A stretch of DNA of 64,000 nucleotides from Paramecium octaurelia (taxonomy: Eukaryota > Ciliophora > Oligohymenophorea > Peniculida > Parameciidae): positions 62,001 to 126,000 of the forward strand of contig CAJJDP010000125.1 of NCBI GenBank assembly GCA_905182995.1, given 5' to 3'. Shown in pieces: positions 10,530 through 24,595 of this stretch (positions within the stretch are counted from its first letter, which is position 1; each line of letters starts with the position of its first letter). The notes below the pieces were generated by a model. It did no database searches and was not told where the DNA came from. It saw only the letters and a list, made by a program, of their open reading frames with translations. The position numbers and the translations under genes are program-made.

Positions 10530-11517
10530 ATGAATAAACTAAGTCCGAAAGAGAAACGATCAATTAAAACCATATATAGTCTGGCATTTAAATTTGTGGG
10601 ATATTTATTAATAGGCTTCTTTATGGTTTTGTACATTGGCATCATCTATTCATTTATCTATGACACAATGCTATTATATTATTTAGTTTACAATAATAAA
10701 TTACTAATAGCTGTATTGATGCTGATTGGATTGATTGAAGGTAATTACAGAATTGATAATGTAGGATTTAATGTGATTTTCAATTATGGGTTGGTATTAA
10801 TAGTATCTCCAGGATTGACATCGGAAATATTTACGAAAGCAAATGACAAAGAGGAGGGTCCATTCATCTATGATCCAATAAGATGCTAATTTAATAAATC
10901 ATAGTTGGCCATTAAATTGGATCAAAGTACCTTGAAATATTGCGATAAATGTTGTTTGCCTAAACCTTAGAGGACGCATCATTGCAGTATATGCAACAAA
11001 TGCGTATTGAAAATGGATCATCATTGTCCTTGGGTTGGATAGTGTGTCGGACACTAGAATCATCGATACTTTATTTTATTCTTAACTCATATTGCAATAG
11101 GGACATTCTACATTTCAATTTTGAACCTAAATTTGGTGATGAGGTATTGGTTTAACTGGAGATAGCAATAAATTTGAGGAGTACAGAGTTCATCAAACAA
11201 AAGAATTTTCAATAATATGGCCCTTAAACATTTCTTTGTTTTTCATGTTGTCAGCCTTTGCCGGTTGGAACTGGTTTTTGGCAATGAGAGGAGTCACCAC
11301 ATTGGAATTTTGGGATAAGAATAATGATTTCAGAAAGAGTAAGAGAATATAAAATTTATAATAAATCTTTGGACAGGTTAAAAATTGGATCTAGATATTG
11401 TCACCAAGTGTTAGGGATCTACCATCGAATGGAGTAATTTGGTATGAAACTTAAGTGGAACACTCAAAAATACTAAAGGAATTATAGGAGGAAGACGAAG
11501 AAGAAATAATTGGTTGA
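10530..11517 (+). CDS. DHHC-type protein S-palmitoyltransferase
   Basis: Integral membrane zinc-finger acyltransferase that palmitoylates cysteines. There are two N-terminal membrane segments (about residues 17-45 and 50-75). The cysteine-rich domain follows: YCDKCCLPKPQRTHHCSIC, CVLKMDHHCPWVGQCVG, then NHRYFILFL, with the catalytic DHHC. A third and fourth membrane segment flank an intron (11144-11165, 22 nt). The family TTxE motif is present as GVTTLEFW. The C-terminus is acidic (LQEEDEEEIIG). All key residues are intact. Confidence 0.95.
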
Positions 11518-11558
11518 TTTTATAATGAAAGTTAATTAATTTAATTTTTGGAGCCAAA

Positions 11559-12879
<1,321 letters not shown>

Positions 12880-12896
12880 TTTTATATATATATATA

Positions 12897-15324
12897 TCAG
12901 TATTATTATTAAATTTTTTGTTGTTAAACCAATCTACCTGTGGGGGGTTTTTAATCTAAAGGATTTAAATTTGAAACTAAATATAATATTTACATGAATA
13001 CTTTTTTTAACTAAAGGAGGAGTAATTTAAGATGTATTTTAATTATTGTTTTAATTATTATTAATAATTATTGGCTCACATTAATTATTATAATTTTGGA
13101 CTTGGTTCCCTCTATTATCAATAGGATTTAATATAATCTTCTAGTTGACTCTTTTTTATTACTATTATTATTATTGTAACTCATCTTTCTAAGTTTTATT
13201 TGTTCTTCCTTCATAAATTTCTAGAAGCTGCTAATTAAGCTTAGTCTTCTCTACAATGCTCATTCCCTTATTATCATTATTTCCATTCATTCTTGGTTAT
13301 GATTCACCTACTTTCCATATATAGTTATACCTTTCCTCTGTCTGCCAGGCGATGCAATTCTAGTGTTTTCTACATCTCTATAACTTGAAGGTAATGGTCT
13401 GTGATGGATCTCAACTTGCCTCTCTTATTTTTCTACATCAATCAGATCCATGGCTTTCTAATAAGGCAGATTTGGGAAGTTGACCTTCTTAGCTTTGATG
13501 TTAAATGGAGGTATTTTGTATTCTTCCACATCATCATTCCATTCACAACAACTAGTAATTTTTTCTATATCTTCTTATAATAGAATCATCCTCAAAATCC
13601 CAGAAAACAATTTGATTTCCTTGGATTGTGACCTAATGGTATCTAAAAACTCTTCCTTGTCATATTCAAAATCTTATTTCATTTCATTTTATTCTTATTA
13701 TTGCTATTCATATTTATTTTTCAAATATTTAACTTGTTTTCTTAATTTTTCAACTTCGTCCTGTACACTATTATATTTATATTCAATCTCAAGCATTTCC
13801 TTTTCCTTTAACTCCTATTGAATTTTCAATTATTCATGTTCCTTCTTCTATTGTTCTATAGCCTATTGCATTTTCTTATATTTTTTTTTATCGTCATCTG
13901 TCCCTTTGCCACCCTTGATCATCATCTACTCCTTCTCCTTCAACAATTCTTCCAATCTCTACCTCGCCAATCTCTCTTGTTCAGCCTATTCACTTTTTTC
14001 CTTCATTTCATTCTCATATCTCTGTTTCTCCTACAGTAATTAATTGTTAATCTCTTTGAATTGATTTATTTGTTCATGATGACTATTATCAACATTATTT
14101 AATCTTCCGTGATTATCCACATTCTGTCGATCTCCGTTGTCCTAGTTCTATCTAAGCAATAGTTCTCTGAGTTTCTTAATTTCTTCAGCTTATTCTTTTA
14201 ACATGGCATCTTTGGGATCTTCATTTACTTTTGGTTGATTCTTAATCATCTTGGCTCTAGATGCATATCTTAGACTTGATAATGTCTCATCATAATTAAA
14301 ATCAGATGGCGAAATGGCAGCAATCATTATGGTCTTAGTATTACCACCAAGTGAATCCTACAACAACCTTGTTAATTTAGAATCCCTGTAGGGAATGTGT
14401 TGAGTTTTGCCATCAACCAAAGCTGAAATCACATTTCCTAAGGCAGACAATGATAAATTAATCTTGGTTGCTTCTTTCAATCTATCTCCAGTAGCCTAAG
14501 TTTTAGATTGTCTCTCACTCCCTGCAAGATCTACCAAGTTCAGTTTTCCTGCAGTAATACGTTCATTTCCCTTGTCATCAGTCATTGAACATTCAATGTA
14601 TACTGTAAAAATACAATGACTCCTACTTGACTCTTTGTTCATGGCTGTTGCCCCCACTGATCGATTCTATGCTCCTAATGTCATAAATTTATCCATATCT
14701 TATAATGTTTTCACAATGGGAATATTCAAATCCTTAACATAAACTCCTTATTGTCCTTCTTTTAATTCGTACCTCTATTTAACATCCTTACTCAATAAAT
14801 CATGTATTTCTTCATTGTAGATTTCAATGTAGGAACACCTCAACAAGAATTTCTTATTTGAATCTGAATTGTTGTTGATGATGTTGATTATCTATTCAAA
14901 TGTTCTTGGTATTATGCCTTTCATGTTATCCTAAGATTTATGTGATTGAATATACATTTAATGGATCTCCAATCATTGTGAACGTCTTACCACAACCTAA
15001 ATGATAATACATTTTCCATACCAGTTTAACCATAAGCAAAGATGGTTCCGTTGTACCCCTCTGCCACAGATTCCACCAAATTAAATGCAGTTTATTAATA
15101 TATCTAAAGTTGAGGTGTTTCTGGTCCAAATACATAATCATAAGTGAATTGTTTTGAATCGTTTTCCGAACTCTAGTAATACAATAAATTTGTATTAATA
15201 CTCTAAAGAGTTCTACAGAATTTGTACTTTCATTAGCATTTACACATAGTTTGCTACCATTATCTCTTTCCTTCTAATTAAATGGTCTGACTCTAACTAT
15301 AACCTTCACGCATTCAGCTGGCAT
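12897..15324 (-). CDS. kinesin-2 type motor protein
   Basis: N-terminal kinesin motor: [21 protein letters not shown], the P-loop [13 protein letters not shown] (split by the intron at 14997-15021), the [11 protein letters not shown] helix, switch [13 protein letters not shown], switch [10 protein letters not shown], and [11 protein letters not shown]. The neck [26 protein letters not shown] is the kinesin-2 type. A coiled-coil stalk of about 200 residues and a Gln-rich tail follow. Further introns: 15173-15201 (29 nt), 14931-14955 (25), 12977-13001 (25). Kinesin-2 drives anterograde intraflagellar transport, so a role in cilium assembly follows from family knowledge. The C-terminus ends inside an AT-rich repeat region next to the convergent RBBP4 stop. 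Confidence 0.93.
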
Positions 15325-15366
15325 GATAATATTGTTATAACGATTGTAAAATTAATTAAAATAATA

Positions 15367-16690
15367 ATGTACCCTTAATAGTCTTCTTTAGCAAGATTGC
15401 ACAGAGAATATCGTCTGATACCAGTCGGGATATATTCTCCACAAAAGGAGAACCTGCAGAGATTACTGCCTCGATATCCTGAGAGTGTTGATGTAGCATC
15501 AAATAGTAGTAAGTTTTAAGGGAATGCATCATTGCCTGCTTTGCCTCCTATCAAAAAGTTGAGCAGGGTTGAGTAGACAGTCTAGATTTACAAGGGGAAA
15601 GCGAACAAATTGCCCTCTCTTCAATTAAGTGATCAACATATACAAAGGAAAAAATAAATATCGGAGACTGATGGGATGAGAAAATCAATCACGCCAGAGA
15701 GGAGACAAGGAAAAAGAAATTCAGTTTAATTTGCAACGAGAACTAAGGCTGGATGTTAACCAAACAAGGCAACAAAAATTAATTAAGATGCAACTATTTT
15801 GAGTCCAAAGAACTTAGAAAAGTTTAAAAATGTTCTTATTTCTAGTATGGGTTATAAGTTCTTTGCCGTTTGTGATGGACATGGCTAATATGGACACATG
15901 GTTTCCAATTAAATCAGATAACAATTGCCCAAACATCTTGGAAGACTATTGAAAGAAACAGGCGATTTAGAAATCCAAATTTCGAAGGCATTCGCAATTA
16001 CAAACAAAGAATTGTGTAATTCAGAAATTGATACTAACCTGTCTGGATCTACAACAGTCTCTTTGCTAATCGCAAAAGATATCGTAATATTATTTAATTG
16101 AAATAGATCTACTCTGCAAATGTTGGCGATTCTAGAGCCATCATGTGTAGGTTTGATGATGGATGGAAGGTCGTGGAATTAAGTCGAGATCATAAACCAG
16201 ATGATCCACAAGAAAAAATTAGGATTTTGGATGCAGGTGGAAGAGTTGAACAATAAAAGGGTGTGAATCTATTGTTCTATATGTAGATTTCCATGGAAAT
16301 GGAATAGGACCATTCAGAGTTTGGTTGTCTTATATCCAAGCTCCTGGGTTGGCAATGACCAGGTCTTTTGGAGACAAAGTTGGTGCTTAAGCTGGTGTTA
16401 TTGCTGAACCTGAAATCAAAAAATTCTCTATTAGTGCACAGGATCAATTCATTGTCATTGCATCGGATGGAGTGTGGGAGTATATGAGTAATGAAGAGGT
16501 ACATTCGCAATCAATTAGGTGATGAGTACTGTGATCCCATTTTTGGAAAAGGACAACCCTGACCAAGCAGCCGAACGTATTATAATTGAAGCCACGTAGG
16601 CATGGAGAAGAGTATTTGTATTATACTTATTTGAAGAACAGTTTAGCAAGGGACGACATTACTTGTATAGTTATATTCTTATAAAAATGA
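15367..16690 (+). CDS. PP2C-family protein phosphatase
   Basis: Metal-dependent Ser/Thr phosphatase. A basic N-terminal region of about 130 residues precedes the catalytic domain. Motifs: [78 protein letters not shown] and the final [11 protein letters not shown]. Metal-coordinating aspartates are all present. Four introns: 16084-16106 (23 nt), 16261-16286 (26), 16499-16518 (20, unusually short) and 16612-16636 (25). Its start is 43 bp from the divergent kinesin-2 start, so the two may share a promoter region. Confidence 0.94.
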
Positions 16691-16723
16691 AAATTTAATT
16701 AATTACAAAATATCTAAGCATCA

Positions 16724-17562
16724 ATGTCTCAAGATCTTTTCCCTAATGAACCAAATCTTAATACTGCAAATGATGTCGAATAATACATAAAAACACTTTT
16801 GTAATATCAGGATTCTTGTGAAAAGTCTGCAGAATATATGCAAGCAGACGCTGCCCAAAAAAGAATAGTGGAGTTGAAAAAGCAATTGGTTTAAAGAAGG
16901 AGAAAAGAAATGCAATAAGCTCATTATTAATAAGAGCAAGAAATTGAGAGAGCTCATCTTGAAGAATTTAATCAATTCAACCGATTCTGGGACGAGAAGA
17001 TGTAAAAATTTAATGATGAAGCTTCAGCTGTGGAATAGGAATTATTAAACAAATAATAAAATGAATTTAATAAAGTCTCTGAAGAATTAGAAAGAACTAT
17101 TCCTTCAAAGCCAAAAGAATCTTCTGATGTTCTCAATCTCAAAAAAAGAGAAGAATATTTGGCCAAACAAAAGAAGTATCCATTTTTTTATATTTTTTGT
17201 TATGTTGAGGCTTAGAAAATCAAAGAACAGAGAGTCTAGATTGAAGATGTGGACTATTAGAAATACTAAATAGAAAGAACTAACAAAATAAACACTTAGT
17301 TGAAACAATTAAGAATGAGATACAGAAATGAAATCAATGCTCTGCAATAAAGAATCAAAGGAGGTTAAGATGAATAGAAGAAAAATCGTACTCTCGAACT
17401 CGAAAAGTACAGTTACATATTTTATCAATTAGATTGCTATAAAAATATCAAAACATCAAAAAAGAACTGGAAATCAAACAAAAGATGGACAAACTAGCAT
17501 TTGAAGGATAATTCACTAACAAAGGTAGTTCCAATCAAAGCGTTTATATGAGTTAAATGTGA
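16724..17562 (+). CDS. coiled-coil protein
   Basis: About 270 residues, mostly alpha-helical and highly charged. Starts MSQDLFPNEPNLNTANDVEQ. A helix rich in Arg/Gln/Glu follows (AAQKRIVELKKQLVQRRRKE), with a second helical block near the C-terminus (LKQLRMRYRNEINALQQ, IKKELEIKQKMDKLAF). An intron of 26 nt precedes the last block. At about 17178-17215 a T-rich stretch interrupts the helix: read through, it inserts a hydrophobic patch (YPFFYIFCYV). It has a GT start and AG ends but its length would not keep the frame, so a one-base error in a T run within an intron is likely. The architecture resembles axonemal coiled-coil proteins, without a firm match. Confidence 0.72.
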
Positions 17563-17640
17563 TTTGTAAATTCATAAAGAAAATTATAATTAGCAATTTT
17601 CTAATTATTTATATATTAATTTTAAATAAAATTCAACAAA

Positions 17641-18721
17641 ATGACAGACACAGGTTTTGAATGCTCTCTTTGCATGAAATTAGCCATCAAAGCTTAAATA
17701 TGTGAAAAATGTGGTTTTATGTACTGCAAGTAATGTCTCCGAGAAATATTTGGGAAAAGCTATGAATGTGTTTAATGTCAATCGAAATAGTTTAGATCTA
17801 TTAAGAAGTCTGCCTTGCAAGACGCTTACGATGAAATTCTCACTAAATCCTAAATAGTCCTAGCTAAAAAAGTTGAGTAGCCTCCCTAAAAGTATGTCAA
17901 GCCAGTGATAGTAGAATAAGCAATCCAGCAATAATTTTTACAAGGCAATTGTATAAACTTTGAGATGTGCCACCAAATTGTTAATTAATAATTCATAAAT
18001 GAATAAGTATGTAGTCTGGAATGTCTATATTTCTCTAAATTATTTCCTTTCGTTGAATAATAAGATTTTACAAGAATTAGAAAAGAAATTATTAATTTAG
18101 AATAATCTATTAAAAATAAAGAAGTAAATCCAATTTTTCCAAAGTTGCCTTTGTCTTTTGCATTGAATTAAACTGGGCTTTCTTACTTTAATTTTGATAA
18201 ATGCGGTCAAGGAATCGTAATTAAGCAATCCATCATTACATTACAAGAAGAAGAATATACTTTTAAAACTGTAACTTGTTCTGTAGGGTTTTAAAAAGGA
18301 ATTCATTTTTGGAAAATTATTCCTATGGCCATGACCAAAAATGAAATGAAAATTGGAGTTTCAACGTCTGACAAATATGATCTCAAAACAGCTTTTTCTG
18401 ATTACAGTTTTGGATATGCCTATTATACTGTAGGCTAATTTAGAAATGGAAGCAATTCGAATGTGATAATTATATTTAAATTAGGGTTTTGAGTATGGAG
18501 TTAAATTCAAAAATACTGGCGAAGTCGGAATACTACTTGATATGAATAGAGGAGTTCTGGCATTTTCATACAATGACAATTTCTTGGGCAAAGCCATCTC
18601 CTCAGATTTACTTAAAAAAGGTCCTATCTATCCCTGTGTTGCCTTACTTCATCAAGCTGGGTTTGAATTTAAATGTGGAATACCAATTCCGTAGAATCTA
18701 CTTGAATAGTTTTAAAAATGA
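17641..18721 (+). CDS. RING-like zinc finger plus SPRY domain protein
   Basis: The N-terminal 50 residues hold a cysteine-rich module: CSLCMK, CEKCGFMYCKQC and ECVQCQSKQF, a degenerate RING-like pattern. A linker with further cysteines follows. The C-terminal half is an SPRY/B30.2-like fold: FKTVTCSVGFQKGIHFWKI, MKIGVSTSDKYD, YGVKFKNTGEVGILLDMNRG, FSYNDNFLGKAI, IYPCVALLHQAGFEFKCG. A 22-nt intron (18463-18484) splits the SPRY. TRIM-like E3 ligase activity is possible but the RING is incomplete. The 3' part (from 18433) is repeated after the N at 19789. Confidence 0.85.
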
Positions 18722-19788
18722 ATCATATTATATATAGAATTAATTCATTTAATTAATTAAGTCAAATACTATATTTATATGGAATCCAAAGGATGATTAT
18801 CTTTGCTCAATTTGGCCTTATTTTTCACGAACACCCTACTCGGAGACTGAAATGTCTTATCTAATTATAGAGTTAAATTAGATGATTGTCTTGAATTAGT
18901 AGTTTTCGGAGAAGGTAATCCTAGGAATTAATTTAATTTAAAACTTGATGCTACACTACATAATATTGCTTATTGATCCTTAAACAGTTATTGGAACTAC
19001 TCATTATATTGTTTTTAAAAGAAACTAGCTTTCTGTTTAATCAGATTGATTAAATTATCCAAGTAGGATTAAGATTCTCCATAAGCCTTCTCACACAACT
19101 TATAATACATTCCTTGTATTGTAATGTTAATGTCAGATGATAAATCATCAGGAGAAATATAATAGCAAATGTAAGAAATTATTTGCACAAAGAAGTTCAT
19201 CCAATTCTATTCTTCTTTCATCATTTAACTATAAAATACAATTTAGGGTTACTTTTTTAGTTCCTTTATTTTAATTTGGATGGTATCTTTTAATTTATCA
19301 TTTTCAGTCTACAACCTCCTAGTTTCTGAGCTAATAGAGTATTAACTATTATTATTCACTATTTTTGGCATTTCTTATTATAATTTTTACATATCCTAAA
19401 CTAGATTTGAAAACTACTACTCTTTGAATTCTAAAATCTGATTAACATCTTGTAATTTAGTTTGTAACAGATTATTTATATTCTCTAATTCGATGATATA
19501 CATTTCTTATTCGTGTAAATCTAATTATGTTTATTACAATTAGGTGGCAATCGAAGACTTCTCTTCCTGCAACTCTTTAATGAATGATCTTAATTCCATT
19601 TCAGTACTCTATTATCTATCATAAAGAGTGGAAAGCTTTTATAAGTTTTTAACATTTTCTTCATGATAATCTTAGGGCTAATATTCATATTGTGATTCGT
19701 TATGAATACTTTGATCACCATTCATGCCAATGATATCTTTAATTATTTGATATAGCTAAACTTATTAAGGATTTGCTGAGCTCTTAAT
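18433..19788 (+). repeat. first copy of a 1,356-bp duplicated segment
   Basis: This segment appears identical to 19790-21145 wherever compared, with a constant offset of 1,357. It ends directly at the single N at 19789. It covers the SPRY 3' exon and the 3' half of the next minus-strand gene. The pattern fits two contig ends that overlap but were joined head to tail without being merged. Confidence 0.95.
18745..19788 (-). CDS. truncated duplicate of the 20102-22326 coiled-coil gene
   Basis: The C-terminal portion of the coiled-coil protein, identical to 20102-21145, from the TGA at 18745-18747 up to the N at 19789. It has no 5' part. It is best regarded as an artefact of the unmerged contig overlap, not a second gene. 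Confidence 0.85.
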
Positions 19789-19789
19789 N
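19789..19789. other. assembly gap (single N) at an unmerged overlap
   Basis: One undetermined base sits exactly between the two copies of the 1,356-bp repeat. See the repeat entries on both sides. Confidence 0.98.
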
Positions 19790-20078
19790 GGCTAATTTAG
19801 AAATGGAAGCAATTCGAATGTGATAATTATATTTAAATTAGGGTTTTGAGTATGGAGTTAAATTCAAAAATACTGGCGAAGTCGGAATACTACTTGATAT
19901 GAATAGAGGAGTTCTGGCATTTTCATACAATGACAATTTCTTGGGCAAAGCCATCTCCTCAGATTTACTTAAAAAAGGTCCTATCTATCCCTGTGTTGCC
20001 TTACTTCATCAAGCTGGGTTTGAATTTAAATGTGGAATACCAATTCCGTAGAATCTACTTGAATAGTTTTAAAAATGA
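19790..20078 (+). CDS. duplicated 3' fragment of the RING/SPRY gene
   Basis: Same sequence as 18433-18721: the intron, the last SPRY exon and the TGA. It has no promoter or 5' exons. Read it as a copy created by the assembly join. Confidence 0.85.
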
Positions 20079-21145
20079 ATCATATTATATATAGAATTAA
20101 TTCATTTAATTAATTAAGTCAAATACTATATTTATATGGAATCCAAAGGATGATTATCTTTGCTCAATTTGGCCTTATTTTTCACGAACACCCTACTCGG
20201 AGACTGAAATGTCTTATCTAATTATAGAGTTAAATTAGATGATTGTCTTGAATTAGTAGTTTTCGGAGAAGGTAATCCTAGGAATTAATTTAATTTAAAA
20301 CTTGATGCTACACTACATAATATTGCTTATTGATCCTTAAACAGTTATTGGAACTACTCATTATATTGTTTTTAAAAGAAACTAGCTTTCTGTTTAATCA
20401 GATTGATTAAATTATCCAAGTAGGATTAAGATTCTCCATAAGCCTTCTCACACAACTTATAATACATTCCTTGTATTGTAATGTTAATGTCAGATGATAA
20501 ATCATCAGGAGAAATATAATAGCAAATGTAAGAAATTATTTGCACAAAGAAGTTCATCCAATTCTATTCTTCTTTCATCATTTAACTATAAAATACAATT
20601 TAGGGTTACTTTTTTAGTTCCTTTATTTTAATTTGGATGGTATCTTTTAATTTATCATTTTCAGTCTACAACCTCCTAGTTTCTGAGCTAATAGAGTATT
20701 AACTATTATTATTCACTATTTTTGGCATTTCTTATTATAATTTTTACATATCCTAAACTAGATTTGAAAACTACTACTCTTTGAATTCTAAAATCTGATT
20801 AACATCTTGTAATTTAGTTTGTAACAGATTATTTATATTCTCTAATTCGATGATATACATTTCTTATTCGTGTAAATCTAATTATGTTTATTACAATTAG
20901 GTGGCAATCGAAGACTTCTCTTCCTGCAACTCTTTAATGAATGATCTTAATTCCATTTCAGTACTCTATTATCTATCATAAAGAGTGGAAAGCTTTTATA
21001 AGTTTTTAACATTTTCTTCATGATAATCTTAGGGCTAATATTCATATTGTGATTCGTTATGAATACTTTGATCACCATTCATGCCAATGATATCTTTAAT
21101 TATTTGATATAGCTAAACTTATTAAGGATTTGCTGAGCTCTTAAT
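19790..21145 (+). repeat. second copy of the 1,356-bp duplicated segment
   Basis: Repeats 18433-19788. After its end the coiled-coil gene continues upstream into unique sequence, so this copy carries the complete gene context on its right side, while the first copy carries the complete SPRY gene on its left side. Confidence 0.95.
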
Positions 21146-22326
21146 TTATAACTACCTTGAAGTGTAATACTCTTATAACTATTCTATTCTACTTTCCAAA
21201 TAATCATTTTCCAACTGTAATTCAACTATTTGTTTTTTCTACATTTTATTTTCCTTATTCATATCTTCCAATTACAGTTTGCTTTAAAATGCTAAATGCT
21301 ATGACTTTTTCTTAATTGTTTTAGTTTTCTCTCTCTCCTATTTCAAGAGAGTTGAAGTTGTTGAAATAAAGCTTTGCTGTAATTTATCTATTGTCTCTAA
21401 GAAATTCTTTTTGGATCCCTCCAAGTTCTAGTTTCATTTATTAATATACAATACTTTTCTAATTAGATTAATATCCAAACAATATTGTTCAATTATAAAT
21501 TAGTTTTGGTTTTTTATGTTTCTTTCCTTGTTTATCAACAGATTCAAAATTTTAGCATACAATAACTAATCTTCTTTGTTCTCTGCTAGTAATTCTAATC
21601 TAACTCCATTCTTTGCTTCAATTGCCAGAAAACAATCTTATTCAGCATTTGGTGGTAAAACAAAGTTCTTTTTAATCAATTTATATCTACATTTTATGGA
21701 TACCTTTACTTATTGTAATTTGTATGAATCTATATTATAGAATCTATGGGGATAGTTTATTTGGCAGATGGAAATTTTGAAGTTCTTGATTTCCAACAAA
21801 TTGAATCCAAAAACGAACAATAAAATATCGTTCTTTAATCCCATTTCTTACAATTAGAACGGGAAAACTTAATGAATTATGTACCCTTCATCAGTTGTTA
21901 AAACTCTCTAAATTTGGCTTCGGTTTTTTACTGCAAATTCATACAAACATCAAATTGAGTTGCAATCTAAACTATTTAATTGTCAATATCTTTTATTTCT
22001 ATTGATAATTCAAAAATTGAACCTTTCTCAAGTTTTTAGACAATCAAATTATCAATCTTATATGCTTATTGCCATTATCGCAAATCATGTTCCAAAGATT
22101 GTTCTAGAATACTACTACGATCCAAACATTAGGAGTCAATTGAAAAATCATTCACAACTTTGATTTCTGATATTTTAGATATTTCTCAAATTATTCTTAA
22201 TTTAATACTCTAATCCGAAGTCTATGATTTAGTGTGGGTGGAATCTATGATTGTGTCATCCTTGTATCTAATTGCTTGATGTCGATATAAATTGTGCTGC
22301 TTGTTGGGACATCTCTATTAATTCAT
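20102..22326 (-). CDS. large coiled-coil protein
   Basis: About 700 residues. The start is ATG 22326 (MNQQRCPNKQHNLYRHQ). Continuous helical segments follow: KLEKGSIFELSIEIKDIDN and LQQKTEAKFREFQQLMK, then a more globular region (LLFVFGFNLLEIKNFKI ... FVLPPNAEQDCFLAIEAK), then a long coiled coil (KLSTLYDRQQSTEMELRSF, YIIELENINNLLQTKLQ) and a Ser/Lys-rich tail. Introns of 24 nt (near 22210) and 27 nt (about 21441-21467) resolve; the junction near 21880 needs a very short intron or an adjustment and is uncertain. No enzymatic motif is seen. Plus-strand frames in 21740-22280 are shadows. Confidence 0.75.
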
Positions 22327-22509
22327 CTTTAAATTTTGAATTTAACGAATATTATCGACAATACTTGATTAAAACATAAATAATTAAGATCAAAAAGTGT
22401 ACAACTGATGGAAGCAAATGACTTTCATTTATAGATCACCAGTAGTCTTAACTAATGGTAATCTAAAAACAATAGAGAAAATGATAAATGATATGTTAAA
22501 TTATAGATT

Positions 22510-24574
22510 TCAATGTAAATAATCAACATTTTTTAGATATTTCATATAGCTGCCAACATCAAAATTTGAAGATGTTTGATTCATTGAGGGATTTTAAGTT
22601 GTATTAAAAGGGATCTTTTAAGCAGATCTAGGTTTTTCCATTTTAGTTTTCTAATTTAGTCGAATTGGTAGTGGTGGTGCTGTCGTTTAAGAGAAACCTT
22701 ATAGAGAATTTTAAGTAATTTCTTATCTTAAATGAGATAATGTTTTATGCATCATGTTCAATTGACTCTTTTCTTACTCTATCTAAATTTTATCCTATTA
22801 ATTAATTGTTAATTGTTAAGTTAATTCAATCTTTTACTTTTGAATCTACTCCTTTTCCTATTAATGCATTTGTCTAAACTCTTAGACATTTGAAATTTCT
22901 TATTAATACAATTTCTCCTTTTCATTAATTTCTTTCAACTTGTCCAACAATAATTACCTTTCATTTTCAACCAAATTCAATTTCCTTGTATATTCAGCAT
23001 GCAAACTGTTAACTTAGTTATTTTTCATATCCAAATCTCTTTATTGATTTATTAGTTGCATTTCTTTAGCAGCCACCTTTTGCTATTGTTTTTCAATGTC
23101 TGCATACCTTTATTAAATAATTTCATTATTCTTTTAAGTAAAATCAGAATATTCCAATTTTTACTATTCAAAAATCTACCTATCCGCCTCCAACTATCTT
23201 AATTTACTCTAAGCCTAAGAATTCAACTCATGTTTTTAGACATCAAATTCATTTCTATCTTAATGATCAACATAATTACTTTTGTCTTTATAATAATAGA
23301 TTCTCTTGTTCCAATCGTTTTTTTGTTTCCAATTCCAAATTTCTCAATGAATCTTTTATATCCTATAATAATTGCTTCTCACTTTGTAATGACTTCTTCT
23401 CTCCATCAATAGATGCTTAAAACAATTATTCTCTTCTGCTTAAGTCATCTTATAGGTTTTGCAGTCTTCTCTTTTCATTTTCTAAATATGACTTTTCTTT
23501 TTCTAATTGAGACTCCCTGTCTTAAATTTCTAGTTTTTTGATATCCAATTATTTAATTTTCTCTTATGTCTATTATTCATGCTTCTAATATAATTAGTTC
23601 TTTAATAATTCCAATTCTTTTGCACTGACATTTATTTTTTCTGCCAAATTGTCAAGTTACTTTTATTCTCCTAATTGTTATTTGATGAGTTCATTCTAAG
23701 AATAAATAGATATTTCATCTTACTTCTAATTTGGCTGTATCAAGAATTCTTTGTTTCTCCCTTTCGAATTCTGATCTGAGGTACTCCTTTTCTTTAATGA
23801 ATTACTTTTCAAGATCTAATTTATCTTAGAGTAACCTGGTTCTCTCTCTCTTTTCAATGTCTAATTCATCCTATAGTTTATTTTTTTCATTCCTAATTTA
23901 CTATATCTCTTGGTTCAATTTATCTCGATCTTATTTTAATGATTATATTTCATCTTATAATTTTGTTAAATTTGCATTATTGATATTGATATTATTAGTA
24001 TTGATTGTTTGATTGTTATTGATATTGAACCCAATATCTGGTTACTTATTTTATTTATTTGAATAATCTGATTGAATTGATTATTTTTCAATTTCAGATT
24101 ATTGATTATAATTAAATACAGGGTCTTGACTCATGTCCATTCCACTTTTTTAAGGTTGTCCCTTATTTTGTGAAAGCATTCTCATCTTTCCTCTTCTGCT
24201 CTGAGTCTATTAAAAATCATTGTTGGTATTTGTGGAGTCCTCCATTGGTTGGACTGGCAGTTAATCTTTGACTACATTTGGTTTTGGCAATTAAAATAAA
24301 TCAGCCATTTTCTGTTTTTTCGATTCGTCTATGATAGCAGTTTAAGGTCTTTAACGAGAAGCATAGGTCTATTGTTTATCAAGTGGAGAATCCGCAGATT
24401 TCAAAATACTGTCAAATTCATATGGATCATTTGAAATTTTTTGAGTCTCAATTTTCCTTCATTAAATAATTCTATTTACGGTGGATCCACAAATGACCTT
24501 CTACTTTTATCTCTTGAATTCGGCTTATACTGATTGTCCAGAACTATCTCATCTAATAATTCATTGATATCCAT
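22510..24574 (-). CDS. coiled-coil protein with acidic N-terminal motif
   Basis: About 660 residues. It starts MDINELLDEIVLDNQY, a short acidic amphipathic segment that looks like a binding motif, followed by about 180 residues of disordered Ser/Asn/Gln-rich sequence (with an Asn/Ile repeat near residue 180). The rest is one long charged coiled coil (DKLNQEIQQIRNEKNKLQ onward) with a short tail ending YMKYLKNVDYLH. Three introns are clear (23, 28 and 25 nt). It lies 21 bp downstream of the next minus-strand gene. A structural role is likely; the family is not recognised. Confidence 0.82.
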
Positions 24575-24595
24575 ATAAATATTAATTAAAAATAT

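Noticed and set aside
18433-21145. Genuine tandem gene duplication
   Set aside because: No differences seen between copies, and a single N exactly at the junction, point to an unmerged overlap.
21747-22279. Plus-strand open frames (MGIVYLADG..., MYPSSVVKT..., HYRKSCSKDC...)
   Set aside because: The minus strand through the same region encodes a continuous coiled-coil gene (20102-22326) with Q-codon signature and normal introns; the plus frames are interrupted and unlike coding sequence.
22418-22579. 54-codon plus-strand frame (MTFIYRSPVV...)
   Set aside because: Overlaps the 3' end of the minus-strand coiled-coil gene; no independent support.
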